Part shown: positions 45,904-55,614 of the stretch, one piece after another
Position numbering within the stretch: the stretch's first letter is position 1
Layout of the letters: every line of letters starts with the position of its first letter
Source: Chlorobiota bacterium
Lineage (GTDB): Bacteria; Bacteroidota; Chlorobiia; Chlorobiales; Chlorobiaceae
Direction of reading: 5' to 3'
Length of the DNA stretch: 64,000 bases
Assembly: GCA_016866305.1 (NCBI GenBank)
Contig: VGMX01000006.1
Coordinates: 47,166-111,165, forward strand
Notes under the pieces: model-generated
The model's input: the letters and a program-made list of their open reading frames with translations, nothing else
The model's database searches: none
Told to the model about the DNA's origin: nothing
Made by a program: the position numbers and the translations under genes

Positions 45904-46590
45904 ATGAAACCGGTCAAAGCGTATTCTTCAGGGTTTTCCTCTCTCGACGAGCGGCTGAAGCTCTCTTTCGGCCTCATGGCCCTGATCTGGATCACCGGCC
46001 TTGTTGGGCACTTCACCCCGTTTCTCGAATGGCCGGCGCTTTTCATCTATGTTTTCGGTTCCATCGCTCTGGTGCTCTGGCGAGGGAGAAGGTATCATGA
46101 GTGGCCGGAGATGTACCTGGCGGGCGGCGACCTCAGGAAATCGCTGCTCTGGGGCGGCGTGGCCGGCGGCCTGCTGTTTGCGATGGACATTTTCAATACG
46201 GTGATGTACTATAAAAACGGCGGTGCTCCGATGGGCGAGATAGTGAACATTCTGGTGAACCGTTACATGCTTTTACTCTTTCCCGTGCTGGTGCTGGCCG
46301 AGGAGTTTCTGTGGCGCGGCATCATGTTCGCCGCCATGATCGAAAAAGGGGTCAACCGGCATCTCACGGTTTTTCTTACCGCCATGTTCTATGTGATCAA
46401 CCATTTCGCGGTGGCTCCGGTAGGCTTCCGGGAACGCGCCCTGATGGCCATGATGGCTTTACCCATCGGCATTTTCGGGGGCTACCTGGTGCTGAAGACC
46501 CGTAATGTTTGGGGGAGTGTGCTGGTGCATATGATCACCATGATCTCCATGGTCCTCGATATTTTCGTTATTCCACAACTGCTGTTTTAG
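45904..46590 (+). CDS. CPBP-family intramembrane metalloprotease-like protein
   Basis: 228 residues with about seven hydrophobic helices. The CPBP/Abi (Rce1-like) motifs are present: motif 1 AEEFLWRGIMF (EExxxR), motif 2 VINHF (His), motif 3 SVLVHMITM (His). Some relatives are bacteriocin-immunity or prenyl-protease homologues; its substrate is unknown. It lies just before trpA (18 bp) on the same strand. Confidence 0.85.
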   Translation: MKPVKAYSSGFSSLDERLKLSFGLMALIWITGLVGHFTPFLEWPALFIYVFGSIALVLWRGRRYHEWPEMYLAGGDLRKSLLWGGVAGGLLFAMDIFNTVMYYKNGGAPMGEIVNILVNRYMLLLFPVLVLAEEFLWRGIMFAAMIEKGVNRHLTVFLTAMFYVINHFAVAPVGFRERALMAMMALPIGIFGGYLVLKTRNVWGSVLVHMITMISMVLDIFVIPQLLF

Positions 46591-46608
46591 GCCTTCAGGT
46601 ACCCTTCT

Positions 46609-47412
46609 ATGAAAGAGAACCGCATTGCCTCGCTGCTCCGGCAGGAGAAGAAACTCCTGCTTGCATACTATATGCCGGAATTTCCCGTTCCGGGCTCCAC
46701 ACTGCCGGTGCTCGAGGCGCTTCAGGAAAACGGCGCGGATATCATCGAACTCGGCATTCCGTTTTCCGATCCTGTCGGTGACGGACCGGTCATTCAGGAG
46801 GCCGCACAAATCGCCATCGGCAATGGCGTCACGGTCAAGCATCTTCTGGAACTGGTGCGCAAGGCCCGTGCAGGAGAAGGGTGCGAGCCGGTTACTGCTC
46901 CGATCCTTCTCATGGGATACTGCAATCCACTCATTGCGTATGGCGGTGACTGTTTTCTGCACGATGCCGTCGAAGCCGGCGTCGACGGACTGCTGTTGCC
47001 CGATCTGCCTCCCGAGGAGGCCGGCGACTTTCTTGAAAGAGCGAAAAGTTTCGGTCTCACGGTGGTGTTTCTCATCTCGCCGGTTACTCCCCCGGAGCGC
47101 ATCGAACTGATCGATTCGCTCTCGACCGATTTTTCCTACTGCCTTGCCGTCAATGCAACGACCGGTACGGCAAAGCTTTCAGGAGCCGACGCCGATGCTG
47201 CAGTGGAGAAGTACCTCAGGCGGGTCAGGCGGCATGCCCGGAAGAAATTCGTCGTGGGGTTCGGCATCAGGGACAAGGCGAGGGTCGAGCAGATATGGCG
47301 TCTTGCCGACGGGGCAGTCGTGGGTTCGGCCCTCCTGCAGCACGTTGCCGGCGCGGTAACTCCCGGAGAGTGCGCCCGCCTTGCCGGCGAGTTCTGGCGC
47401 AGCCTCCGCTGA
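46609..47412 (+). CDS. trpA: Tryptophan synthase alpha chain
   Basis: 267 residues. LLAYYMPEFPVPGSTLPVLE is a divergent opening, but the catalytic Glu in IIELGIPFSDPVGDGPVIQ, LLMGYCNPL, VDGLLLPDLPPEEA, VFLISPVTPPERI, and VGFGI are classical TrpA. It cleaves indole-3-glycerol phosphate and passes indole to TrpB. The glycosyltransferase starts 10 bp after its stop. Confidence 0.95.
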   Translation: MKENRIASLLRQEKKLLLAYYMPEFPVPGSTLPVLEALQENGADIIELGIPFSDPVGDGPVIQEAAQIAIGNGVTVKHLLELVRKARAGEGCEPVTAPILLMGYCNPLIAYGGDCFLHDAVEAGVDGLLLPDLPPEEAGDFLERAKSFGLTVVFLISPVTPPERIELIDSLSTDFSYCLAVNATTGTAKLSGADADAAVEKYLRRVRRHARKKFVVGFGIRDKARVEQIWRLADGAVVGSALLQHVAGAVTPGECARLAGEFWRSLR

Positions 47413-47422
47413 GAGGTCATTC

Positions 47423-48448
47423 ATGAGCGAAGCTTTTTTCTCAGGTCCGCCGGTTGACGTCATTATTCCCCATTATCGAGATATCGCACGCCTCGAGCGC
47501 TGTCTTGCATCCCTTTCCTGTACCCGTTACCGTCCGATGGGGATAATCGTGGTCGATAACGGCAGCGGCGATCCGGAGCTGGAAAAGCTCACCGGAAAAG
47601 TGTCAGGCACCCGCCTTCTGAGGCTGCATGAGAACAGGGGTTATGCGGGAGGCTGTAATGCAGGTTTTCATGCTTCGGAAGCCGACTACGTCGTTTTCCT
47701 GAACGACGACACCCGGCACGATCCCCTCTGGCTTGAAGCGCTTGTGGCGGAGGCACGGCGTGATGAAAGCATCGCGGCCCTGCAGCCGAAAATTCTTTCC
47801 CTGGCGGAGCACGCCAGGGGTCGGAACGTTTTTGATCACGCCGGTGCGGCGGGGGGGATGCTCGACCGGCTCGGTTTTCCCTGGTGTTACGGAAGGACGT
47901 TTTCAGGAGTGGAAGAAGACCGGGGGCAGTACGACACTCCCCGTGACCTCTTCTGGGCTTCAGGTGCGGCCATGTTTGTCAGAAAGAGCGTTTTCAGTGA
48001 ACTGGGGGGGTTTGACGACTCCTTCTTCATGCATATGGAGGAGATCGATCTGTGCTGGCGGATGCGGCTTGCCGGATACAGCGTTCGCTCCGTGCCCTCT
48101 TCTGTGGTTTATCATGAAGGTGGCGCTTCGCTTGCAAAAGGCTCTCCGCTGAAAACCTATTACAACCACCGAAACAATCTCCGGATGCTTTTGGGGAACA
48201 TGGGCATCTGGTCGCTTCTGGCGATTTTTCCCTTACGGCTTCTGCTCGAACCCGCTGCGGCGCTGTTCTATCTTCTCACAGACTCCGGTGGTCAGGAAAA
48301 TGCGCTTGCAGTGCTCAGGGCGCTCCGGGATGTTCTGCTCAAGCTGCCTGATACGTTGCAGCGCCGCAAGGCGGTGCAGTCGGTGAGGCGGAGGAACGAC
48401 CGCAGTCTGTTCAGAGGTATGCCATTCAGCGTTTTTTTTCTGCGCTGA
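47423..48448 (+). CDS. Family 2 glycosyltransferase (rhamnosyltransferase-like)
   Basis: 341 residues. GT-A fold: VDVIIPHYRDIARLERCL, VVDNGSGD, VFLNDDTRHDP (DxD metal site) and FFMHMEEIDLCWRMRLAGY (acceptor/catalytic ED block), as in WbbL-like enzymes; a C-terminal hydrophobic segment follows. Probably adds a sugar to cell-surface polysaccharide or lipid. The start is ATG 47423. Its 3' end overlaps the convergent reductase gene by 23 bp. Confidence 0.85.
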   Translation: MSEAFFSGPPVDVIIPHYRDIARLERCLASLSCTRYRPMGIIVVDNGSGDPELEKLTGKVSGTRLLRLHENRGYAGGCNAGFHASEADYVVFLNDDTRHDPLWLEALVAEARRDESIAALQPKILSLAEHARGRNVFDHAGAAGGMLDRLGFPWCYGRTFSGVEEDRGQYDTPRDLFWASGAAMFVRKSVFSELGGFDDSFFMHMEEIDLCWRMRLAGYSVRSVPSSVVYHEGGASLAKGSPLKTYYNHRNNLRMLLGNMGIWSLLAIFPLRLLLEPAAALFYLLTDSGGQENALAVLRALRDVLLKLPDTLQRRKAVQSVRRRNDRSLFRGMPFSVFFLR

Positions 48449-49502
48449 TCTGCCGGTTCCGGTTTTCCGGGGAGAGCAGATAGCCCTTGCGGACCATGTC
48501 ATCGACCGCTTCGAGGATGCTTTGCATGACCGGCATGAAGCTCATGGCGAGTTCCTGCTTGATCTTGCTGCACCCGTACCGGATGGATCGTCCGATGTGT
48601 GTGCGGATGTAGGTTCCGGTGTCCCTCGGCTGTGTCCAGGAGAGGGCGGTCAGGAGCGCTGTTCCGATTTTTCCGGTAAGATCCTGTTTCGGCAGGGGGT
48701 AGTTCCGGTACCCCGAAAGGTTCAGCAGTTCCACCAGTTCGCGCATGTGCATGAGGCCTGCCGAACACAGGTATCTGCCGCTTGCTTCCCTGGTTTCCAT
48801 GGCGAGGATATGTGCCCTTGCCGTGTCGCGCACATCGACAAATCCCCAGTTCATGTCCATGATACCGGGATAAACGCCCTGCATGATATCGCGGATCATG
48901 GCATTGGTGGTGTTGATGCCGGGCCCGATCGACGGTCCCGTCACCATGGCGGGATTGATCGTTATCAGGTCGAATCCCGGTTTTTCCCGTGCAATGAATT
49001 CCCAGGCCGCCTTCTCGGCGAGGGTTTTCGAGTAGTGATAGGGGTGCCGGACGAGCGACGAACGGGTATTCCAGTCACGCTCCGTAAACACTCTTGTGCT
49101 ATCGGGTTCATCGGTTATCGCCGCTACGGACGAGGTCAGAACGACGCGCCTGACGGTACCGGCTTCACGTGCAGTCTCCATGACTGCTGCGGTGCCTTCG
49201 AGCGCAGGTGCTACGAGTTCTTTTGCAGGGTTTTTTACATTGATTTTATAGGGGCTTGCCGTGTGAATGACATATTCACACTCCCTGAATGCCGGTCCGA
49301 ACGATTCTTTTCTGAGCAGATCGGCTTCAAGAAGCTCGAGGTTGCGTGCCGCTCCCGGAAGGTTCATGAGAAAATCGTATTGCCGGGGGTTTTTCCTCAC
49401 GGTTCCTCTTACCCGATAGCCTTTTGCAAGCAGCTGGCTGATGATGTGTGAGGCAATAAAACCGGAAGCGCCGGTGACGCAGAAAGGCTTTTCTGTGATC
49501 AT
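48426..49502 (-). CDS. NAD(P)-dependent reductase/epimerase (extended SDR, dihydroflavonol reductase-like)
   Basis: 358 residues. The Rossmann motif is VTGASGFIASHI; the active site is YHYSK with the preceding LTSSVAAI; ERDWN is typical of the dihydroflavonol/cinnamoyl reductase branch. The substrate is unknown. The start is set at MITEKP (ATG 49502), directly before the cofactor-binding strand. Confidence 0.85.
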   Translation of the reverse strand: MITEKPFCVTGASGFIASHIISQLLAKGYRVRGTVRKNPRQYDFLMNLPGAARNLELLEADLLRKESFGPAFRECEYVIHTASPYKINVKNPAKELVAPALEGTAAVMETAREAGTVRRVVLTSSVAAITDEPDSTRVFTERDWNTRSSLVRHPYHYSKTLAEKAAWEFIAREKPGFDLITINPAMVTGPSIGPGINTTNAMIRDIMQGVYPGIMDMNWGFVDVRDTARAHILAMETREASGRYLCSAGLMHMRELVELLNLSGYRNYPLPKQDLTGKIGTALLTALSWTQPRDTGTYIRTHIGRSIRYGCSKIKQELAMSFMPVMQSILEAVDDMVRKGYLLSPENRNRQISAEKKR

Positions 49503-49550
49503 AGATGGTGTTTGCTGACGCAGTTTGATCGGCACGCCCCAAGCCCGTCG

Positions 49551-50129
49551 TCAGGGTTCTGTTGTACAACCCCTTTCGAGGGAGTGCCGGCCGGCAATGG
49601 TTTCGGCTTTCTTTTTATGTGCGTTGAGAATGCCAGGGAGATCGAGGCGCTGGACGAAACTGACAAGGATCGGTGGAGCAAAAAAGGATGGTTTCAGTTC
49701 CGCTTCGTAGTGCAGCAGAGTCCGGTTCTCCTCCGCGCAGGTGCTCAGTATCCATGCGCCCCGGTATACCCTGAAATCGCCGCTCAACTGCTCGAAATCG
49801 ATTCTTTTCAGATAGGTTTCCCTGACCTTAAGGCGGAAATTAACGGTTTTTTCAAAAAAAAATATTCCGGTTTTTCCGGTCTGATCGAGGATGATTTCAT
49901 TGCCGTTCCGTTCGATGAGCTTGCTGAAAACCACCTTCGGCAGGGTTTTGCAGAGGTTGTCGTAATCAGTCAGTGCCGCCCAGACCGCTTCTGGCGGTGC
50001 GGTGATGCATATCCGGCCACTGACCCCGATCACATCTTCGGGAAGGAATGCAAGGTCAACAAGAATCTCTCTCTGCTGCAGTTGCCGCATTTCTTCCTGA
50101 TTCGGGACGATTTGTTCGCTCTGCGTCAT
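49551..50129 (-). CDS. SRPBCC/START-fold lipid-binding-like protein
   Basis: 192 residues. The polyketide cyclase/Coq10-like pattern is seen: ICITAPPEAVWAALTDYDNLCKTLPKV, then FEQLSGDFRVYRGAWIL and LLHYEAELKPSFFAPP. Such proteins bind hydrophobic small molecules or quinone-like ligands. Its ATG overlaps the stop of the thioesterase upstream by 4 bp, so the two are coupled and may act on a common acyl or isoprenoid compound (inference). Confidence 0.8.
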   Translation of the reverse strand: MTQSEQIVPNQEEMRQLQQREILVDLAFLPEDVIGVSGRICITAPPEAVWAALTDYDNLCKTLPKVVFSKLIERNGNEIILDQTGKTGIFFFEKTVNFRLKVRETYLKRIDFEQLSGDFRVYRGAWILSTCAEENRTLLHYEAELKPSFFAPPILVSFVQRLDLPGILNAHKKKAETIAGRHSLERGCTTEP

Positions 50130-50569
50130 CTGCAGATTACAGGTTTCGTCGAGGGTTTGTCTGGTGAGACGGAAAAAAGAGCCCGAACTGCCGCACTGAC
50201 ATTGCCCGGGCGGCCGGTTTTCCGGTCAATCGGACACCAGACGGTACGTGCCAGAGCAAGCGTCTTTCCGTCCACGGCATTGATAATTTCGGTATGGCGG
50301 TCGAAAGCAAAGCGGGAAGCCGTTCCTGTCCATGTTTGAACCCTGAGACGGTCTGCGGCCAACGCCGGTTTTTTGTATTCGATTTCATGACTGCGGACCA
50401 CCCAGAGCAGCCTTGCATGTTCTTCGACGGGTGCGATGGCTTTCCAGTGCGCGATGGCGGCGTCCTGAACCCAGCTCAAATACACCACGTTGTTAACGTG
50501 GCCGTGCATGTCGATATCTTCCTCCGAGGCTGTTACGCCGATTTCAAAACGTCCCGTATCGTTTTCCAT
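50126..50569 (-). CDS. Hotdog-fold acyl-CoA thioesterase
   Basis: 147 residues. The 4-hydroxybenzoyl-CoA thioesterase/YbgC signature is DIDMHGHVNNVVYLSWVQD, with the catalytic Asp and the HVNNxxY block. The acyl substrate is unknown. It is translationally coupled to the SRPBCC gene downstream. Confidence 0.87.
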   Translation of the reverse strand: MENDTGRFEIGVTASEEDIDMHGHVNNVVYLSWVQDAAIAHWKAIAPVEEHARLLWVVRSHEIEYKKPALAADRLRVQTWTGTASRFAFDRHTEIINAVDGKTLALARTVWCPIDRKTGRPGNVSAAVRALFSVSPDKPSTKPVICR

Positions 50570-50834
50570 GATTGCGCTTCGCGGTTTTTTTTAAAATAAG
50601 ATTTCTCTGCTATAAGCCGAGCGATAAGGGGATTTTCCTTTCCGTTTCTTGCATGGTGAAAGGAGAATCGTTACCATTGATTGCGGAGGCTGCGGCGTTC
50701 ATGCATCCGATTGCACGTTTCGGGAATGTCCGGCTGAAACAGATCACGCAGATTCCGGAATTTGTCCGGAGTTCCATGATACCGTTTCGTTTTCCCGGGG
50801 ATTGCGAAAAACATCATTGATACCAGTCAATCTT

Positions 50835-51809
50835 ATGCTCTCTTTCCTTATCGCGGTCGTTTTCGGTCTTGTCCTACTTGTCTGGAGCGCCGGACGCTTC
50901 GTTGACGGCTCAGCCTCCGCCGCCAGGCATTTCAGGGTGCCGCCGCTGCTGATCGGCATGGTGATCGTCGGATTCGGTACCTCCGCGCCTGAAATGACGG
51001 TTTCGGCGATTTCCTCCTTACAGGGGAATCCGGATATTGCGCTCGGCAACGTGTTCGGATCGAATATCACCAATATCGCGCTTATTCTCGGTCTGACTGC
51101 ATTGCTCAATCCCGTAGCCTTCCACTCCCGCGTGCTTCGCAAGGAGCTGCCCGTCCTGACGCTCATGACGGCGATCGCTGCATTCCTGATGTCCGACGGT
51201 ATGTTCGGCAGGCAGGATGCCCTGCTTCTGCTCGTGTTTTTTGCCCTCCTGATGGGATGGTCTCTGTGGGAGGGCATCATGAAGAAGAACGACGAGTTCG
51301 GCATCGAAATGGAGAGCGAGCTTGAAGAGCATCCGATGCAACTCGGCAAGGCACTCCTGCTTGTCGCCGCAGGACTGGTGCTGTTGCTGGTGAGTTCGCG
51401 CATGCTGGTCTGGGGGGCTGTCGGCATTGCCGGAGTGCTTGGCGTAAGCGATATCGTGGTCGGTCTGACCGTGGTTGCTATCGGCACCTCGCTGCCCGAG
51501 CTCGCTTCTTCGCTTGCCGCCGCCCGGAAGGGGGAGCACGATATCGCACTCGGCAACGTACTCGGCTCGAACCTGTTCAACATTCTTGCCGTTGCCGGTG
51601 TCTCCGGAACGATCTCTCCTTCAGTCATAGACAAGGAGGTTTTTTCACGCGACATCGTGCTCATGCTGCTGCTGACCGTTTTGCTTTTCGTTATCGGTTA
51701 CGGTTTCAGGGGAGAGGGTACGGGCAGGATCAACAGGATCGAAGGGGGGCTCCTGCTGGGGGGGTATACCGTCTATACCCTCTATCTTGTCGCCACAAGC
51801 GTGGGGTAG
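50835..51809 (+). CDS. Sodium/calcium exchanger-family antiporter (CaCA, YrbG-like)
   Basis: 324 residues with about ten membrane helices in two inverted halves. Each half holds the alpha-repeat: GFGTSAPEMTVSAISSLQGNPDIALGNVFGSNITNI-type in the first and AIGTSLPELASSLAAARKGEHDIALGNVLGSNLFNI-type in the second, separated by an acidic loop. Probably exports Ca2+ in exchange for Na+ or H+. The start is ATG 50835; a longer open frame upstream lacks membrane character. Confidence 0.9.
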   Translation: MLSFLIAVVFGLVLLVWSAGRFVDGSASAARHFRVPPLLIGMVIVGFGTSAPEMTVSAISSLQGNPDIALGNVFGSNITNIALILGLTALLNPVAFHSRVLRKELPVLTLMTAIAAFLMSDGMFGRQDALLLLVFFALLMGWSLWEGIMKKNDEFGIEMESELEEHPMQLGKALLLVAAGLVLLLVSSRMLVWGAVGIAGVLGVSDIVVGLTVVAIGTSLPELASSLAAARKGEHDIALGNVLGSNLFNILAVAGVSGTISPSVIDKEVFSRDIVLMLLLTVLLFVIGYGFRGEGTGRINRIEGGLLLGGYTVYTLYLVATSVG

Positions 51810-51824
51810 GGAAGCATCTTCCTG

Positions 51825-53030
51825 TCAGCAGACCTGAAAGCTGCCGATGGAAAGCTTTTCGAGAAACCCTTCCATTCCGTCCAGTTCACTTTCGATAATC
51901 GCTGATGCCTTGCGGCGGATCCGGCCGAAACCGGTTCCCGGCTCAGGAATGATACAGGCAGAAGCCGCAAGCGGCTGGTCGACCGGGCTGCCGATACGGC
52001 TGCAGAAAAAAACCGTCACCTCTTTGACGCCCGGAACCTCCCGGTGAATGCGACAGGCCGTTTCCCGTGCAAGCACATTGTAGATTTTTCCGACATGACT
52101 CACGGGGTTTTTACCTGCGGCGGCTTCAAGGCTCGATGGCCTGCCGAACGCGATCAGTCCGTTTACCCGGTTTCCCCTGCCCACTTCACCCCCGTCGGCT
52201 CCTTCCGCCGAAGTTCCAAGGACGGTGAGATACATGCCCCCCTCTCCTCGTTCGGGATCATCCAGAGCGTTGATGTGCAGTCCGATGGTTTCGAACGAGC
52301 GGTTCCGGTTCAGCAGCCACGTTTCGAGGTGTTTCCCGACAGCCTGTTTTCTCCTGAAGTACATGTCGGTGTCTTCGAGGAACCGGTCGACAAAAGCCAC
52401 GGCAATGGTCAGGTCGAGACTTGTGCCGTTACGGCAAGCCATGATTTTTATATCTTCGCCGGTTTCGGGGAACATGCTTTTGAAGGCGGGGGAGTTCAGG
52501 TACCGTTCGGTGTCGAGTACCACTGATTCGGTCTCGCTCAGGGGGGCGAACCCGACACCGACCGATGTGTCGTTTGCCCCGATAACCTTACGGGAGAACG
52601 AATCGCACAGTTCCGCAGAACCCGGCCTGATTTCATGCTGGAACACCACGTGCCGTTCCGGATCGACAAACCGCAGGTTGGCAGCTATCCACTCTCTTGC
52701 TGCGGTTTCGACAATGTCGTGAACAGGAATCGCCATACCCTCCCACTCCAGGGTGGCCCGGTCTCCCGTGATGATGCGCATGGGTTCGAGCACGAGGCCG
52801 CCTCCAGGCCTGGTCACGGTTCTTCCCGCAACCAGCAGCCCCTTGTCGAGGTTGTGGTGCAGGATTCTTCCGCACCGCAGAAGGTACTCGCTCGAGAGCC
52901 GGATGCAGGCGGCTTCCATGACGCTGTCACAGATGGTGTCGGGATGTCCTTTCCCCTTGCGTTCGACCAGCTCTGCCGGCAGTTCCGAAACCGACGGACC
53001 CCAGGCCTTTTCGACAAAGATATGCTTCAT
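51825..53030 (-). CDS. Archaeal-type methionine adenosyltransferase
   Basis: 401 residues. It reads as the archaeal MAT family (PF01941): VERKGKGHPDTICDSVMEAA, ILHHNLDKGLLVAG, FGRPSSLEAAAGKNPVSHVGKIYN and the C-terminal VFFCSRIGSPVDQP. It lacks the bacterial MetK patterns (e.g. GAGDQG). The reaction is S-adenosylmethionine synthesis from methionine and ATP. It is divergent from bshA across 118 bp. The start is ATG 53030; 40 more residues are open upstream, up to the bshA start. Whether the genome also has MetK cannot be seen here. Confidence 0.88.
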   Translation of the reverse strand: MKHIFVEKAWGPSVSELPAELVERKGKGHPDTICDSVMEAACIRLSSEYLLRCGRILHHNLDKGLLVAGRTVTRPGGGLVLEPMRIITGDRATLEWEGMAIPVHDIVETAAREWIAANLRFVDPERHVVFQHEIRPGSAELCDSFSRKVIGANDTSVGVGFAPLSETESVVLDTERYLNSPAFKSMFPETGEDIKIMACRNGTSLDLTIAVAFVDRFLEDTDMYFRRKQAVGKHLETWLLNRNRSFETIGLHINALDDPERGEGGMYLTVLGTSAEGADGGEVGRGNRVNGLIAFGRPSSLEAAAGKNPVSHVGKIYNVLARETACRIHREVPGVKEVTVFFCSRIGSPVDQPLAASACIIPEPGTGFGRIRRKASAIIESELDGMEGFLEKLSIGSFQVC

Positions 53031-53148
53031 GATGCAGGTGTTTTCTTTACCAGAACCTTCTGATGAACGGTTTTCGTTCGGTCTGAGCCGGAACAGGCGG
53101 GCTCTTCCTTCTTTTCTTGGTATATTGTCTGCAACAAAATCGTTACCC

Positions 53149-54297
53149 ATGAAAATCGGAATCTCCTGTCACCACACTTACGGCGGAAGCGGTGCAATTG
53201 CCGCCGAACTGGGCAAGGCGCTTGCCGGACGCGGCCATATCGTTCATTTTTTCAGCCAGGCTGCTCCGTTCAGGCTGGGGACGTTTTCGAGGAACATCTT
53301 TTATCACGAGGTCGAGGCCATGCACTACCCGCTTTTCGAGTGCCCCTTCTATTCGCTTGCCCTTGCCTCGAAGATCGCCGATGTCGCCTATTACGAAAAG
53401 CTTGACGTGGTTCATGCCCATTACGCCATACCGCATGCACTGAGCGCCATGCTTGCACGGCAGATGCTCGAGGACAAGTGTGCCGAAACCCGCTGCTTCC
53501 GTTTGGCCACCACGCTGCACGGTACCGATATTACCGTGGTGGGCGCCGATCCCGGCATGCAGGATGTCGTGCGCCTTGCCATCAACAAATCGGACGGTGT
53601 GACTGCGGTGTCGGGCTATCTGCGCGATGAAACCCGGAGGATGTTCACCCCGAAAAAGGAGATTTCGGTGATTCCGAATTTTGTCGATACCGCGCTCTTT
53701 TCGCGCTCACCCGATCCGGAGATTCGCCGGCAGCTGGGGCTCCTCGGAAGCGAAAAGATCGTGATCCACATTTCGAATTTCAGGCCGGTGAAGTGCATCG
53801 GCGATATCGTCAGTGTGTTTGCCGCCCTCACGGAGCATATCGACGTGACGATGCTCTTTGTCGGCGACGGTCCTGAGCGGGGCGCAGCGGAAATCCGTGT
53901 GCGTGAACTCGGCATTGCCGACCGGGTGCGTTTTCTCGGCAAAATCGACGATATCGTTCCGTTGCTCTCGCTTGCCGATCTCATGCTGATGCCGAGCAAT
54001 GCCGAGTCGTTCGGTCTTGCGGCCCTCGAGGCGATGGCTTGCGGGGTGCCGGTGGTGGCTACCGACGCCGGAGGGTTTCCCGAGTTTATCGTATCGGGCG
54101 TTCACGGTTACCTGCTTCCGCCGGGAGACATCGGGGAGATGACCGAAAAATCGCTGCTGCTGCTTCAGGACGAAGCCCTGCATCAGGCCTTTTCAGCGGC
54201 CTGCGTCCGACAGGCAAAGCGTTTCGAAACCTCACTGCTTGTCGAACGGTACGAGGCGTTCTACTCTGAACTGATCGAAGCGTCCCGCCCCGGCTGA
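53149..54297 (+). CDS. bshA: N-acetyl-alpha-D-glucosaminyl L-malate synthase
   Basis: 382 residues, GT4 family. The BshA-specific opening KIGISCHHTYGGSGAIAAEL is followed by HYPLFECPFYSLALASK, VVHAHYAIPHALSAMLARQML, TTLHGTDITVVG and the donor-site block NAESFGLAALEAMACGVPVV. It makes GlcNAc-malate, the first step to bacillithiol; N-methyl-bacillithiol has been reported from Chlorobaculum (from memory). The start is ATG 53149. It is divergent from the methionine adenosyltransferase gene. bshB and bshC are not in the window. Confidence 0.92.
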   Translation: MKIGISCHHTYGGSGAIAAELGKALAGRGHIVHFFSQAAPFRLGTFSRNIFYHEVEAMHYPLFECPFYSLALASKIADVAYYEKLDVVHAHYAIPHALSAMLARQMLEDKCAETRCFRLATTLHGTDITVVGADPGMQDVVRLAINKSDGVTAVSGYLRDETRRMFTPKKEISVIPNFVDTALFSRSPDPEIRRQLGLLGSEKIVIHISNFRPVKCIGDIVSVFAALTEHIDVTMLFVGDGPERGAAEIRVRELGIADRVRFLGKIDDIVPLLSLADLMLMPSNAESFGLAALEAMACGVPVVATDAGGFPEFIVSGVHGYLLPPGDIGEMTEKSLLLLQDEALHQAFSAACVRQAKRFETSLLVERYEAFYSELIEASRPG

Positions 54298-54301
54298 AGG
54301 G

Positions 54302-55330
54302 TCAGTAGCGTTTTGTGGAAAGCAGGACGCTGCGGTACTTCTCGAGGTTTTCCAGCACTTCGCCGGTGCCTCTGGCGACAGCGGTCAACGGCTCTTCGCT
54401 GATATGCACGGCAAGTTTCGTTTCCTCGTTGATTTTCTTGTCGAGTCCCTTGATGAGGGCGCCGCCGCCCGCCAGGAAGAGACCTCGATCAAGAATATCT
54501 GCGGAAAGCTCCGGCTTGGTGACTTCGAGACTTTTCTTGATGGAGATGATGATCTGGCTGATCGGCGTTGCGATGGCATCCCTGATGGTGGGGGAATTGA
54601 TCTCACGTTCTTCAGGAAGCGCGGTGACCAGGTTCCGGCCCCGCACCGTCATGGTCAGTTCCTTGTCGAGCTTGTATGCCGAGGCGATCTTGATCTTGAC
54701 ATCTTCGGCGGTGCGCTCTCCGATAGCGAGATTATAGGCTTTCCTGAAATGGCGTACGATGGAATTGGTGATGTCGGTCCCCGCGACGCGAAGCGATTCT
54801 CCCGAGGCGATACCACCGAGAGAAATGACCGCGATTTCCGTTGTGCCACCGCCGATATCGACGATCATGTTGCCCATGGGCTCCTTGACGTCGATGCCGA
54901 TGCCGATGGCAGCCGCCATGGGTTCGGCGACAAGGTAAACTTCCTTGGCCCCCACATGCTCTGCCGAGTCTCGAACGGCGCGTTTTTCAACTTCGGTGAT
55001 GCCGGAAGGAATACCGATCACCATTCTCCGGATACCGAACGAGAACTGGGTTTTGGTTTTATTGATAAGGCCCTTGATAAGCTCTTCGGTTGCCTCGTAA
55101 TCGGCGATCACACCATTTGCAAGCGGTCTTATGGTAACAATGCCGGGATGGGTTTTCTCATGCATCAGGAGAGCGTCATGGCCGATCGCCACGACTTTTC
55201 CCGAGTTCCGTTCACGGGCTACAATCGATGGTTCATTAAGGACGACACCTTTGTCGCGGATATAAATCAGGGTGTTTGCCGTGCCGAGATCGATAGCGAT
55301 GTCCCGGAACAGGCTGCTGAAAAAGCTCAT
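54302..55330 (-). CDS. mreB: Rod shape-determining protein MreB
   Basis: 342 residues, actin fold: IAIDLGTANTLIYIRDKGVVLNEPS (phosphate 1), DIGGGTTEIAVISLGGI (phosphate 2) and FLAGGGALIKGLDK (adenosine). It organises the lateral cell-wall machinery. mreC and mreD do not follow it directly; bshA converges 4 bp away. Confidence 0.97.
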   Translation of the reverse strand: MSFFSSLFRDIAIDLGTANTLIYIRDKGVVLNEPSIVARERNSGKVVAIGHDALLMHEKTHPGIVTIRPLANGVIADYEATEELIKGLINKTKTQFSFGIRRMVIGIPSGITEVEKRAVRDSAEHVGAKEVYLVAEPMAAAIGIGIDVKEPMGNMIVDIGGGTTEIAVISLGGIASGESLRVAGTDITNSIVRHFRKAYNLAIGERTAEDVKIKIASAYKLDKELTMTVRGRNLVTALPEEREINSPTIRDAIATPISQIIISIKKSLEVTKPELSADILDRGLFLAGGGALIKGLDKKINEETKLAVHISEEPLTAVARGTGEVLENLEKYRSVLLSTKRY

Positions 55331-55614
55331 GTTATCAGTGTATCTAGATGTGGTGTCATAGTGGCTTGGAAAGGCGGCAGTTCAGGCTATATTCCAAGGT
55401 TTCATCTGAAAAGATCAAAGTACTTCAACGGAACTTTTTTTTCAAATGAAAAGCATGTTGTCCGAATGACTTTTTTTGACGGGCTGCTGCCTCGTGACTC
55501 ATAAAACGCATGGGCGGATGGTTTTGATAAACAGGGCTATTCGCTACATTAGCAGAAACCGGGACAAACGGCTTGCCGGCATATCCATGAAACATCAAAA
55601 GCGGGACTGAAACT

